Assembly (NCBI GenBank): GCA_035967665.1
Contig: JAYWLB010000026.1
Coordinates: 77,340-141,339, forward strand
Source of the DNA: Arctic95D-9 sp035967665
GTDB taxonomy: Bacteria > Verrucomicrobiota > Verrucomicrobiia > Verrucomicrobiales > DEV007
Reading direction: 5' to 3'
Length of the DNA stretch: 64,000 bases
The position numbers were made by a program, and so were the translations under genes. Positions 9,759-18,242 of the stretch are shown one piece after another (within the stretch, counting starts at the first letter, position 1; every line of letters begins with the position of its first letter). Below the pieces are notes generated by a model. It was not told the origin of the DNA. It worked only from the letters and a program-made list of their open reading frames with translations, and ran no database searches.

Positions 9759-10831
9759 GAAGAACGATACGAACCACGCTCCTGATCGCCCTGCTGGCCT
9801 CGCTGACCTCAGCCCCCTTTTCTTCACGCGGGGAGAGCCTCTCGAACACCGTTTTCCAACGCCATCAGCCCGAAGTTGAGAATGCCGTGGAAAAGGCCCT
9901 CGGCTATCTCGCCTCCAATCAATCAGAAGACGGCACCTATAACGACTCCTACGGGCGCTCCGTCGGGGTCGTATCCCTCGTCGGGATGGCTTTTCTCTCC
10001 GCCGGTCACACTCCCGGATACGGCGAGTATTCATCAAACATCGACCGTTGCATTCGCTACGTGCTCGAAAGCCAGCGTCCCAACGGCCTCCTCGACAAGG
10101 GGGATTCCGGCCACGGGCTCATGTATGCGCACACCATCGCGACCTTGTTCCTCTCCGAGTGCAGCGGCATGGTCGACACGCAGACACAGGAAATTCTCAG
10201 CCCGGTTCTCGCGAAGGCGACCAAGTTGATTCTCGAGGCGCAGGCGGTGCCGAAGAGCGACAAACACGAAGGTGGGTGGCGCTACAAGCCCGATTCCCGG
10301 GATTCCGACCTTTCCTGCAGCGGCTGGGCGCTTATGGCGCTTCGATCTGCGAAGCTGAACGGCGCTCCCATTCCCGACAAAGCAATCGAGAAGGCAGTGG
10401 CCTATGTTTTGAAGAATCACGAGAAAAATGAAGGGCGTTTCGGTTACACAGACCCCTGGGGCCACTCAGAGACCCTCACCGGTTGCGGCCTCCTCTGCCT
10501 CGAACTGAGCGGCTTTCACGGCACTGAATCGACCTACAAATCGGGCGATTTTATTCTTAAGCACCGCCAGCACATCGTGAAAAATGCTCACGAATACTAC
10601 GCGAATTACTACAACGCACAGGCCATGTTCCAGCTCGGAGGCCGCTACTGGGCGCAATATGCAGACTGGATGTATCAGGAATACCTTCCGAAACAACAAT
10701 CGAACGGTTCCTGGTCCAACGGACGGAACGGAGGCACCTACGGCACCTCAATGATGGTCCTTTCTTTCACGGTCCCCTACCGCCAGCTTCCTATTTATCA
10801 ACGCGACGAAACCGTTGACGAGGCCCCCTGA
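9755..10831 (+). CDS. Secreted alpha/alpha-toroid (prenyltransferase/squalene-oxidase repeat) protein
   Basis: 358 residues with an N-terminal signal peptide (Arg-Arg then about 15 hydrophobic residues, likely cleaved near residue 25-30). The body has repeated motifs of the prenyltransferase/squalene-oxidase type, such as QSEDGTYNDS, GGWRYKPD, GRFGYTD and GSWSNGRNG, each at the end of a helix pair, which predicts an alpha/alpha toroid. Proteins of this type are frequent in PVC bacteria next to VWA/DUF4175 genes. It lacks a cytosolic terpene-cyclase context, so a structural or ligand-binding role outside the cytoplasm is more likely than isoprenoid chemistry. The start overlaps the previous stop by four bases, and it closes the operon. 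Confidence 0.82.
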   Translation: MRRTIRTTLLIALLASLTSAPFSSRGESLSNTVFQRHQPEVENAVEKALGYLASNQSEDGTYNDSYGRSVGVVSLVGMAFLSAGHTPGYGEYSSNIDRCIRYVLESQRPNGLLDKGDSGHGLMYAHTIATLFLSECSGMVDTQTQEILSPVLAKATKLILEAQAVPKSDKHEGGWRYKPDSRDSDLSCSGWALMALRSAKLNGAPIPDKAIEKAVAYVLKNHEKNEGRFGYTDPWGHSETLTGCGLLCLELSGFHGTESTYKSGDFILKHRQHIVKNAHEYYANYYNAQAMFQLGGRYWAQYADWMYQEYLPKQQSNGSWSNGRNGGTYGTSMMVLSFTVPYRQLPIYQRDETVDEAP

Positions 10832-10854
10832 TCGGCGAAGTTCCCCTACTTCTT

Positions 10855-11484
10855 ATGGAATTTCGATGGCTCGGGCGAGTCAATTACTCCGACGGGCTCG
10901 ATCTGCAGAACGAACTCGTCGAACAGCGGCAAAAAGGCGAAATCGGGGACACGGTCTTACTCCTTGAGCATGAACCGGTCTATACGATTGGGCGGACCCG
11001 TGATCAGTCCAGTTTGAACCTGGAAAAGACTCTTCCCCACCCTGTTTTCGAGGTCAACCGAGGTGGGCAGGCGACCTATCACGGGCCGGGGCAGCTCGTT
11101 GGCTACCTCATTCTCGACCTCGTGCCCTACGGCAAAGACCTCCACACCTACCTCCGCGAAATCGAGAGCATACTGATTGATTTTACAGCGGAATTTGGTA
11201 TCAATTCAAACCGCCGTGAGGGTCTAACTGGCGTGTGGGCGGAAACTCGCAAGCTTGCTTCAATTGGAGTGGGCGTTCGTAAATGGGTATCGATGCACGG
11301 ATTTGGACTCAACATCTCAAGTGATCTATCAGGCTACGATTCTATTACCCCCTGTGGGATTTCAGACGTATCGATGACGTCGATTTCCAACGAAATTGGA
11401 AGGACAGTCACGGTGGAAGAAGCCGCAAAATCCATCGAACCACTGATATTCAGTCACCTCGAAGCTTTGAAAAACCAGCTCTAG
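10855..11484 (+). CDS. lipB: Octanoyl-[ACP]:protein N-octanoyltransferase LipB
   Basis: 209 residues, the usual LipB length. It moves octanoate from acyl carrier protein onto lipoyl-domain lysines in the cytoplasm, the first step of lipoate assembly. The signature RGGQATYHGPGQ (69-80) with His76, Lys133 in RKLASIG and the nucleophile Cys167 in TPCGISD are all present, as are GIGV-type and MHGFGLNI segments. The gene starts 23 bp after the toroid gene and is followed after 4 bp by the FHA-cyclase gene. No lipA lies in the window. Confidence 0.96.
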   Translation: MEFRWLGRVNYSDGLDLQNELVEQRQKGEIGDTVLLLEHEPVYTIGRTRDQSSLNLEKTLPHPVFEVNRGGQATYHGPGQLVGYLILDLVPYGKDLHTYLREIESILIDFTAEFGINSNRREGLTGVWAETRKLASIGVGVRKWVSMHGFGLNISSDLSGYDSITPCGISDVSMTSISNEIGRTVTVEEAAKSIEPLIFSHLEALKNQL

Positions 11485-11488
11485 AGCA

Positions 11489-13408
11489 ATGTTTCTGGTC
11501 GTAGTTAACCTGGAAAACCCGCGTGAAATGGTCGCCACGCAAGCTTCTCCGGGAGAGGTTTTCCGCATTGGGAGAAAACCCCGTATTGAGGAGGACGAGG
11601 AGGTGAAGCCAATCCGTATCACCTGGCAGGATCGCCTCGTGAGCCGGAATCACTGCGAAGCGCAAAGCGATGGGCAGGCTCTCGTCCTCACCCGCCTCCC
11701 TGCAATCAAGGGGCGAAACAAACCCAACGCGCTTTACACCTGCGCCCCTCCCCGTGAACGAAAGGCCCTCGAAGAGCCCATCTCCCTGCAATTGGGAGAC
11801 TCGGTCGCGATTGGAGCTAAAGGAGTTACCGCCATTTACTGGTTAAAATCTCTCACAGATCTTGAGGGTAACATTGCCGCGTATTTCAACGCCCTCGAGC
11901 AGGAGAAAGGCGAGTATGTTGAAAGCCGGAACGCGAGTCAGGACTACGACGATGTCGAAAAACTCGACGAATACAGCCTCCGCTTTCAGCTCAAGATGCT
12001 GCAGAAAGAACTGCCCGAACAGGTTCTTTCCGGCTGGACTGACGATGCCGATCTTCTCACCCGGGCCGCTATTTTCCTCGAGGGAGCGTTGCCGGGGCAA
12101 AAAGGAGTCACCGCGGTCTTTATCGCGCTTGAGCGCGACAGTGAGGGCAATATCAAAAGCGAAATTCTCAATCCGGATCCTCTCGCCCGGGCCGATTTCC
12201 GCCCGAGCCGGACCCTCCTTCACCGACTCGATTTCGAAAACGCCAAAGGCGCCGACATCCACCTCTGGACGTCGAAACAGAATCACCGCACGTTTGCAGC
12301 GGAAAGCCTCCATGGTTCGATCGACTGGGTCGCGGCGGTCCCGGTCGCGCGGATGGAGGATTCTGCCAAAATTTACAAGGACGACAACGGCCGAGCGGTC
12401 TTTCTCTATGTTCAAACAACACAGGGCTCAGAGGCAGCCGGAGCGGCTTACATCCCCTTCCTTCGGCTCATCAGTTCGCTCGTCGCAAGCCTTCTCTCAG
12501 CCCGGGCTGACCAGAAGTTGCAGGACCAAATGGCTGCCTATTTCTCACCCGGCCTGAGAAAAATCATGCGGGAGAGCGACCCGGAGGTCCTTAAGCCTGC
12601 GATGGTTGATTGCACCGTCATGTTCGCCGATCGACGAGGTCATTCCCGCATGCTGGAAACCGCTAAAAGCGATGACGAAATCCTCGACCGACTCGACGAT
12701 AACCAGCGCGTCGTGGGTTTGATCACCGAAGAGGTGTTTCGAAGCCATGGAGTGATCACCGATTTTGCAGGCGACGGAGCACTTGGTCTCTGGGGCTGGC
12801 CGAGTCTCGTTGACTCGGATCAGGTCCACGCCCTCGAAGCGGTTGAAGCGGCAGAGGCCATCGTCGAGCGCCTTGCCCACCACGTGGTTTTCGAAGAGGA
12901 AATCGGACGATCAATGGCTGCAGTCCGCATTGGCATCAGCACGGGCCGTATTGCGGTAGGCAAGACGGGACCAAAGCAGCAGTGGCATATCAGCGTTTTC
13001 GGGAGCGTCGCAAACCTCGGAGCCCGGCTCGAACGCATCGCCAAAGAATTCAAGATTCCGGTTTTGGTTTCCGACGAGACCTACTGTCGAATCGAGGGAT
13101 TCGGAAACCGCAGGTTCCGTCGCCTCTGTCTGATCCGGCCTGCCGGTTTCGACGAAAGCTATCCGATTTACGAACTGGTATTACCGACCTCCGTGGGGGG
13201 CTCAGGGATCTCCGATCAGGACATCCTCACTTACGAAAAAGCTCTTTCCTTCTTCCACAACCGGGAATGGGATGATGCCATTGACCTCCTCGATATTCTT
13301 TCTGAAGACGACCCGCCTTCCCACTGGCTGAAAGAGAAGGCTCAGATTTTCCGGAAGGATCCCCCTCCGCCGGGCTGGGCGGGAGAGATCGCAAGTCTCA
13401 GCAAATAA
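11489..13408 (+). CDS. FHA domain - class III adenylate/guanylate cyclase
   Basis: 639 residues. The N-terminus is an FHA phosphopeptide-binding domain (about 20-110): GRK at 28-30 and the binding motif SRNH at 53-56. A GAF-like middle region (about 175-350) could sense a ligand. The C-terminal class III cyclase domain (about 365-550) keeps both metal-binding aspartates, D381 in FADRRG and D429 in AGDGA, plus the transition-state pair N509 and R513 in VANLGARLE, so it should be active. ATP or GTP preference cannot be read safely. It is soluble: no membrane helix is seen. The Ser/Thr kinase gene follows after 10 bp, which suggests that a phosphothreonine made by the kinase is read by the FHA domain to control cyclic nucleotide output. 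Confidence 0.9.
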   Translation: MFLVVVNLENPREMVATQASPGEVFRIGRKPRIEEDEEVKPIRITWQDRLVSRNHCEAQSDGQALVLTRLPAIKGRNKPNALYTCAPPRERKALEEPISLQLGDSVAIGAKGVTAIYWLKSLTDLEGNIAAYFNALEQEKGEYVESRNASQDYDDVEKLDEYSLRFQLKMLQKELPEQVLSGWTDDADLLTRAAIFLEGALPGQKGVTAVFIALERDSEGNIKSEILNPDPLARADFRPSRTLLHRLDFENAKGADIHLWTSKQNHRTFAAESLHGSIDWVAAVPVARMEDSAKIYKDDNGRAVFLYVQTTQGSEAAGAAYIPFLRLISSLVASLLSARADQKLQDQMAAYFSPGLRKIMRESDPEVLKPAMVDCTVMFADRRGHSRMLETAKSDDEILDRLDDNQRVVGLITEEVFRSHGVITDFAGDGALGLWGWPSLVDSDQVHALEAVEAAEAIVERLAHHVVFEEEIGRSMAAVRIGISTGRIAVGKTGPKQQWHISVFGSVANLGARLERIAKEFKIPVLVSDETYCRIEGFGNRRFRRLCLIRPAGFDESYPIYELVLPTSVGGSGISDQDILTYEKALSFFHNREWDDAIDLLDILSEDDPPSHWLKEKAQIFRKDPPPPGWAGEIASLSK

Positions 13409-13418
13409 CATTACTATT

Positions 13419-15611
13419 TTGGAAGACGACGAACAGATCCGGATTAAAGACTATCAAACCCACCTTCCCCCGCTCGGGGAGGGCGCGTTCGGTCGTGTCT
13501 ATCGCGCCACTTACCGCGGAATTTCTGATCGCGCTCTCAAGATTTTCCGCCCCGGTGCGGTCGATTTGTCGACCATGGCAAGAGAGCTCGAGAAGCTCTC
13601 CAAAGTCGCCGAACATCAGGGCATCGTGACCCTTCACGATTTTGATCTGCTCCACGACCCTCCCTACTACGCGATGGGATTGCACGCCGATCAGGGCACT
13701 GATGGCACCTGGGAGACGCGAACCCTCGAAAGGCTCACCGGCAAAGTGGATCACCGCGAAGGCTGGCGACTGATTCGCGATATCGCTGACGCCATCGCCT
13801 ACCTCCACCGGAATCAGATCATTCACTGCGACCTTAAACCGTCTAACATTCTTTTAACGGATGAGACGCCCTATCACATCAAAATCTGTGATTTCGGGCA
13901 GAGCCGTGGTTTTGCGACCGAAGAGTTTGACCCTGTAGGAACGCCTCTCTATGCCAGTCCCGAGCAGTTACGAAACCCGAGAGACTCCGCTGACGGGAAA
14001 GGTTTTCGCTGGGACGTCTACAGCTTTGGAGTGGTCTCCTACAAATTGCTCACGGGGGAACTGCCCCGTCTTCAGGGCCTCGCGGATGCGGAAGACCTCA
14101 GTTTCGATCCGGATTCCACACTCGCAGAGCTGAGCCTTGAATCGACTCTCGCGGAAACCGGTAACGAAATCGACAGCGATCAGCTTGCGACACTCACTGA
14201 AGCCGTGGAAGAGATTTCCTGGCCGCCCAATTTGTACGTTCCCAGTGCCAAAAAGGAACTCATCGAACAGTGTCTCAGCCTCGAACCGAATGACCGCCCT
14301 GCCGATATGCGGGAGGTCTGGGGACACATTCAGAGAATCGACCAACAGGACATCGTCAAAAGGGCGAGACGCCTCAATACGATTTTTGCCACTTTGTTAG
14401 TCGTCGCAATCTGGGCATCCGGCTTTGCCTTTGTCCAGGCTCAAAAGGCACGCCGCGCCACTGCTGAACAACGGATCGCCAACGAAGAGTCCAAACAGAA
14501 TGCGAGCGCTGCCTTTGAGATCATGGAGCTTTTCGTTAACGAACTGAACAACGGTGACTTCTCCGGCGATGGCAGTGACCGGCTTCACTCGATCGTCGCG
14601 GAAAACGCCTCAACCTTCCTTGCGAACCGGTTTAAAAACCGGGTGGCCTCCACGCCCATTCTAAAACTTTCAGCCGCAACCGCGATTGCGAGCGGACGCC
14701 AGGCTCTTGAAGCGGGTGAACTGGATGAAGCACTGAAGCATTTTACGAACGCCTACGAAATTCGTTCCGAACTTTACGAAGACCCCAACTCTCCTGCAGA
14801 CTCGGCAGAGCTTGCCAGACTCACCTCGCGAGATCTCGCCCGAATCGGGAAGATTTACGAGCTGAAGGGGGAATACCTCGACGCAGTTGATGCCTATTCC
14901 CGATCGCTCGAATGGCGGCTGAAACCGTCAAACGGCGAGCCCCAGTTCAACCTTTCGCGGACGAAAGACCTCGCATCCACCTACAGAACGCTCAGTCTCC
15001 TGCACTTCGCGAACGCTGAACCGGCAGTGGCGATAAAGACGATCGATGAGCTTCTTCAAGTTCTTGATGATGCCCAGGCCGGCGCCGCCTCAACTGATCT
15101 CGACAGCTTCCTGATCGAAAAAGTGAGAGCACTCGAGTTGAAGGGATCCATCGAGTATTCCTCAGGAAGTCCCGCGGCAGCATCGGAAACATTTCAGACA
15201 GTCCTCGCTCTCGCCGGAACGTTAAACAGTTCGCGCCCGGAGATTGTAACCGAAGCAAAAGCGGCATCAGTCGATGCGATCCATGCACTGGGAGTTATCG
15301 AGTTGGACCTCCAACAACTCGAGGGAGCGCTTGCCCTGTTCCGGCAGGAGATTGATCTAAGAATCGTATCATCGAAGAGCCGCCCCTATGATGCCGAGGA
15401 AAAGATCACACTCGCGAGAGCCTATTCCTTTGCGGCCAAATGTCTCGACTACGAGAATCCGACGGCACGAGACAACGCCATTTTCTATCTGGAAGAGGCC
15501 ATTCGCATTCTTGGAGGCCTCCCGCCTGAGTTCCGGAACCGGGATGACATCCAGACGAACATCATTACCTTCAACGACTCGCTTTCCGCTCTCCTCGAAA
15601 TGGACGAGTGA
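13419..15611 (+). CDS. Transmembrane Ser/Thr protein kinase with C-terminal TPR-like region
   Basis: 730 residues from a TTG start; no in-frame ATG precedes the kinase fold. The kinase domain (about 12-310) has the glycine loop GEGAFGRVY, Lys41 in ALKIF, the catalytic loop HCDLKPSN with Asp138, DFG at 158-160 and ASPEQL. It is therefore predicted active, and of the non-RD type because Cys replaces Arg. A membrane helix lies near residues 322-342. The outer part (350-730) is helical with TPR-like repeats and may bind a peptide or envelope ligand. The 3' end overlaps a convergent gene by 41 bp. It is the likely partner of the upstream FHA-cyclase. Confidence 0.92.
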   Translation: MEDDEQIRIKDYQTHLPPLGEGAFGRVYRATYRGISDRALKIFRPGAVDLSTMARELEKLSKVAEHQGIVTLHDFDLLHDPPYYAMGLHADQGTDGTWETRTLERLTGKVDHREGWRLIRDIADAIAYLHRNQIIHCDLKPSNILLTDETPYHIKICDFGQSRGFATEEFDPVGTPLYASPEQLRNPRDSADGKGFRWDVYSFGVVSYKLLTGELPRLQGLADAEDLSFDPDSTLAELSLESTLAETGNEIDSDQLATLTEAVEEISWPPNLYVPSAKKELIEQCLSLEPNDRPADMREVWGHIQRIDQQDIVKRARRLNTIFATLLVVAIWASGFAFVQAQKARRATAEQRIANEESKQNASAAFEIMELFVNELNNGDFSGDGSDRLHSIVAENASTFLANRFKNRVASTPILKLSAATAIASGRQALEAGELDEALKHFTNAYEIRSELYEDPNSPADSAELARLTSRDLARIGKIYELKGEYLDAVDAYSRSLEWRLKPSNGEPQFNLSRTKDLASTYRTLSLLHFANAEPAVAIKTIDELLQVLDDAQAGAASTDLDSFLIEKVRALELKGSIEYSSGSPAAASETFQTVLALAGTLNSSRPEIVTEAKAASVDAIHALGVIELDLQQLEGALALFRQEIDLRIVSSKSRPYDAEEKITLARAYSFAAKCLDYENPTARDNAIFYLEEAIRILGGLPPEFRNRDDIQTNIITFNDSLSALLEMDE

Positions 15612-16146
15612 GGGAATCCAGCCAGAGACTGCCCTCTTTCGCGTGGCCATATTTGTTCAGGCCCTCCAGTATTTGATCTTTGTCAGGCTCAACAATTCCT
15701 TCCTCGATGAGTTGTTTTACGTCTGCCGGAAAATCGGGAAATATCTGAACAGCATGCAACCAGCATGCCCAGGCCCGCGAAGATCGCAACTCACGGCGGG
15801 GCTCAACCATCCGTGTTGCGAGATGCTGGAAATGCCTTCGCGGGTTCCCGATAAACTGCCCCTGAGGGCATTCCGCCATTATCCATCTCATCGCCCGGTA
15901 AGGCAGTTCCCACTCGCCGAGGACCGGTTCGCTACCGCTGAGGTCAGCAGAAAAAGCTCTGTTCAGTTGCAGAAGAGCCTGCGCGGGAAGCCCCTGCATC
16001 CACAGTGACTGTGAACACTCAAGCGCCCCCAGGTAAAAATCCTCACCGCGGCCTTTACCGAATCTTTTCATTTCCGTCGCGCGAAGTGGCACTTCGACAG
16101 AGGGCAGAAAGGGGCATTCTTTTTGATTCACAATCCAGTCACTCAT
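15571..16146 (-). CDS. Conserved hypothetical protein (191 aa)
   Basis: I do not recognise the family. The protein is rich in Trp, Arg and Leu and has an SRAWACWLHAVQIFPDFP segment in its second half, with no signal peptide or membrane helix. The coding bias and even hydrophobicity look like a real cytoplasmic protein rather than a shadow, and most of it lies where no other gene does. Its last 41 bp overlap the 3' end of the kinase gene on the opposite strand, an antisense overlap that could affect both mRNAs. Early residues include CPFLPSVEVPLRATEM. Confidence 0.7.
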   Translation of the reverse strand: MSDWIVNQKECPFLPSVEVPLRATEMKRFGKGRGEDFYLGALECSQSLWMQGLPAQALLQLNRAFSADLSGSEPVLGEWELPYRAMRWIMAECPQGQFIGNPRRHFQHLATRMVEPRRELRSSRAWACWLHAVQIFPDFPADVKQLIEEGIVEPDKDQILEGLNKYGHAKEGSLWLDSLTRPFRGERKASR

Positions 16147-16501
16147 TCTTACACATTTACTTGATCCTGCAGAGCCGCATGACGCTCCCCGGAGGGAATC
16201 CGGTGAAACGGGAAAATTTTCTATAGGTATTCACTGACCGGCAAACATGCATTACCGACAATTACTATAACAACCATACATAAATACGAGTTTCATTGAC
16301 TTAATTGTGTCACATGTGTAATCATCGGAACGATTTAGAGTAGATATAAGATGAAAGAGGTTGTGTCATTTGGGGAGGAAATGACTAACAAAAGCCTAGT
16401 TAAACGAGCCAACTTGTAAAGGGTAACTCAAAACGGTATAACTTACAGAGTGAGATATCCTCCCAACTTCACTCTTCAGGAGCAGTGAAAGGTAAAAGGA
16501 G
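16147..16501. other. Divergent intergenic region with leader of the sensor kinase
   Basis: 355 bp between divergent genes, AT-rich compared with its neighbours. It holds one convincing promoter (16296-16324) and a roughly 170-nt untranslated leader before the ATG at 16502. I saw no tRNA, no recognisable riboswitch and no repeat. A purine-rich stretch AAAAGGAG abuts the start codon, probably too close to be an ideal ribosome-binding site. Confidence 0.6.
16296..16324 (+). promoter_or_regulatory. Sigma-70 promoter for the two-component genes
   Basis: TTGACT (16296-16301) and TAATCA (16319-16324) are separated by exactly 17 bp. The predicted transcription start is near 16331. This is the best promoter-like match upstream of the kinase gene. 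Confidence 0.6.
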
Positions 16502-17779
16502 ATGGGAAACACGGCACCGATATTCGCCGCCTCTATGGAGTGCGTTGAAGGAAGGGTGCCGCAAATTACCGTAATCTGTGCCGTAAAAGCTGAAGAGGAC
16601 TGCCACTCATTTCAAGAGCAGCTCGATTTTGGAGATTCTCTGCCTGAGCACTTTCGCATCATCCACATGCCGGATTTTGCCCTGGTAGTGGAAGCACTCA
16701 ATAGCGACGCCGTCTATGATGTCATCCTCTTAGATCTCCTACTCGAAGCTCCCGACGGTGTTGACCCACTGGCAGAGCTGCGAAAGCTTGCTCCGAATCT
16801 TCCCATCATCGTGTTCAGTGAGGTCAACGACATGGATCTGGCCATTGACGCTTTGGGACGGGGGGCTGATGACTTTCTCCCGCGCGACTACATCGACTAC
16901 CCTCAGCTGGTCGCCCGCTCTGTTTTCACAGTGATCGAAAGGCGTAAGCAGGACCTCGATAAGCGCATCCTTCAGGACCAGTTGATTCAAGCTGAGAAGC
17001 TGGATTCACTGGGGCGCATCGCGGCCGGAGTTGCCCATGAGGTCAAAAACCCGCTCGCCACCGTGCAAATGGCGATGGCCTATATTTCGACGCTGGTGCC
17101 TGATGTAGAGGACCCGCAATTTGGAGAAGCCTGCGAGCTTGCCACAACAGCGATCAACCGCGCCTCTGAAATCATTTCGGGAATGGTGGATTTCTCGCGG
17201 AATGATTGCGTCGCGATTAAAAACGGCAGTCTCAATGACGTGCTCACGAAATCGGTGGATCTCCTGCGCTACGAGATCAACAAAAGCAAGACCACCGTTA
17301 ATCTCAATCTCGATCCATCGCTGCCTGCATCCGAATTTGATATTGGGAAAATGGAGCAAATACTGATCAATCTGATCCGGAATTCGATTCAAGCGATGCA
17401 AAATTGCGACAAGGTGATTCATCTCTCGACATTCGTCGTTTCACCTCAAAAGCAAGCCGCGTCCCCCTGGCTCAGAGAACTCGCGGCAACGACCGGTAGC
17501 TCGACCCTTATTGCATTGGAGGTTCGGGACGAAGGTCCCGGGATAGGAGATCAAAAGCCGGCTGCTCTTTTCGAACCTTTCTTTACCACAAAACAAATAG
17601 GCGAAGGAAGCGGGCTCGGACTTTCCGTCGTCATGCAAATCGTGAGCCGTCACAACGGCCTGATTCGTCTTAAGAACATGGAGAATCCGAGCGGCTTACG
17701 GACTCGCATCTACTTCGGAGTCCCCCCGGTCCCGACTACACTTTCTCCTCCGGAAACCCAAAAACTGATGAAAACATGA
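16502..17779 (+). CDS. Receiver domain - histidine kinase (reverse hybrid)
   Basis: 425 residues, no membrane helix. An N-terminal receiver-like domain (about 18-140) precedes a HisKA dimerisation helix with phospho-accepting His179 (GVAHEVKNPL) and an HATPase_c domain with the N box (LIRNSIQAM), G1 (DEGPGIG) and G2 (GEGSGLGLS), so the kinase half looks active. The receiver keeps a candidate phospho-Asp78 (LLDLLL) but lacks the usual acidic pair after the first strand, and the switch Lys appears as Arg in FLPRDY, so phosphorylation may be impaired. The stop overlaps the start of the CheY-like gene (ATGA), the likely phosphate acceptor. Confidence 0.88.
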   Translation: MGNTAPIFAASMECVEGRVPQITVICAVKAEEDCHSFQEQLDFGDSLPEHFRIIHMPDFALVVEALNSDAVYDVILLDLLLEAPDGVDPLAELRKLAPNLPIIVFSEVNDMDLAIDALGRGADDFLPRDYIDYPQLVARSVFTVIERRKQDLDKRILQDQLIQAEKLDSLGRIAAGVAHEVKNPLATVQMAMAYISTLVPDVEDPQFGEACELATTAINRASEIISGMVDFSRNDCVAIKNGSLNDVLTKSVDLLRYEINKSKTTVNLNLDPSLPASEFDIGKMEQILINLIRNSIQAMQNCDKVIHLSTFVVSPQKQAASPWLRELAATTGSSTLIALEVRDEGPGIGDQKPAALFEPFFTTKQIGEGSGLGLSVVMQIVSRHNGLIRLKNMENPSGLRTRIYFGVPPVPTTLSPPETQKLMKT

Positions 17780-18162
17780 ACAAGAAATCCATACTGATTA
17801 TCGACGATGAAGCGAGCTTTGCCCGCATGACTAAAATCTTCCTGGAAGGGAAGGGCGACTACAATGTTTCCTACGAAACCGAAAGCATGAAAGCCGTCGA
17901 AACAACCAGGTCAACAAATCCGGACCTCATTCTTCTGGACCTCGTAATGCCGGAACTGGATGGTGGTGATGTCCTCGCCCGATTTAACGAGGACCCCGCC
18001 CTGAAATCGATCCCGGTTTTATTTATCACCTCGATGGTCTCGCAGGATGATACCTCCGAGGACTCTCTCGTCCAGAGCGGTGATAATATCATGATACCAA
18101 AAACCTCCCCGCCTGAATTCGTACACCAATGTATTCAGGATAAGCTGGCCGGAGTGATTTAA
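17776..18162 (+). CDS. Single-domain response regulator (CheY-like)
   Basis: 128 residues, only a receiver domain. Conserved positions are intact: acidic pair D10/D11, phospho-acceptor D55 in LLDLVMP, Thr/Ser in FITSM and Lys109 in IPKTS. There is no output domain, so it must act by binding a partner or relaying phosphate. It is translationally coupled to the preceding sensor kinase and is probably its direct substrate. No flagellar or chemotaxis gene lies nearby. Confidence 0.92.
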   Translation: MNKKSILIIDDEASFARMTKIFLEGKGDYNVSYETESMKAVETTRSTNPDLILLDLVMPELDGGDVLARFNEDPALKSIPVLFITSMVSQDDTSEDSLVQSGDNIMIPKTSPPEFVHQCIQDKLAGVI

Positions 18163-18200
18163 GGTAGACGAATGTCTGAAGAGCACTCTTTGTCTTCCTT

Positions 18201-18218
18201 TGACAGCGAAAACTGTCA
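18201..18218. terminator. Small hairpin between convergent genes
   Basis: TGACAG (18201-18206) pairs with CTGTCA (18213-18218) around CGAAAA, between the convergent stops of the response regulator and LOG genes. No run of T follows on either strand, so it is at best a weak terminator or an mRNA 3' end stabiliser. Confidence 0.3.
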
Positions 18219-18242
18219 TCGCATCTCACGGGACTTGCCGAA

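Noticed and set aside
16331..16501. Possible riboswitch in the sensor kinase leader
   Set aside because: I compared it by eye with the c-di-GMP-I consensus and saw no conserved core; only a plain leader is supported.
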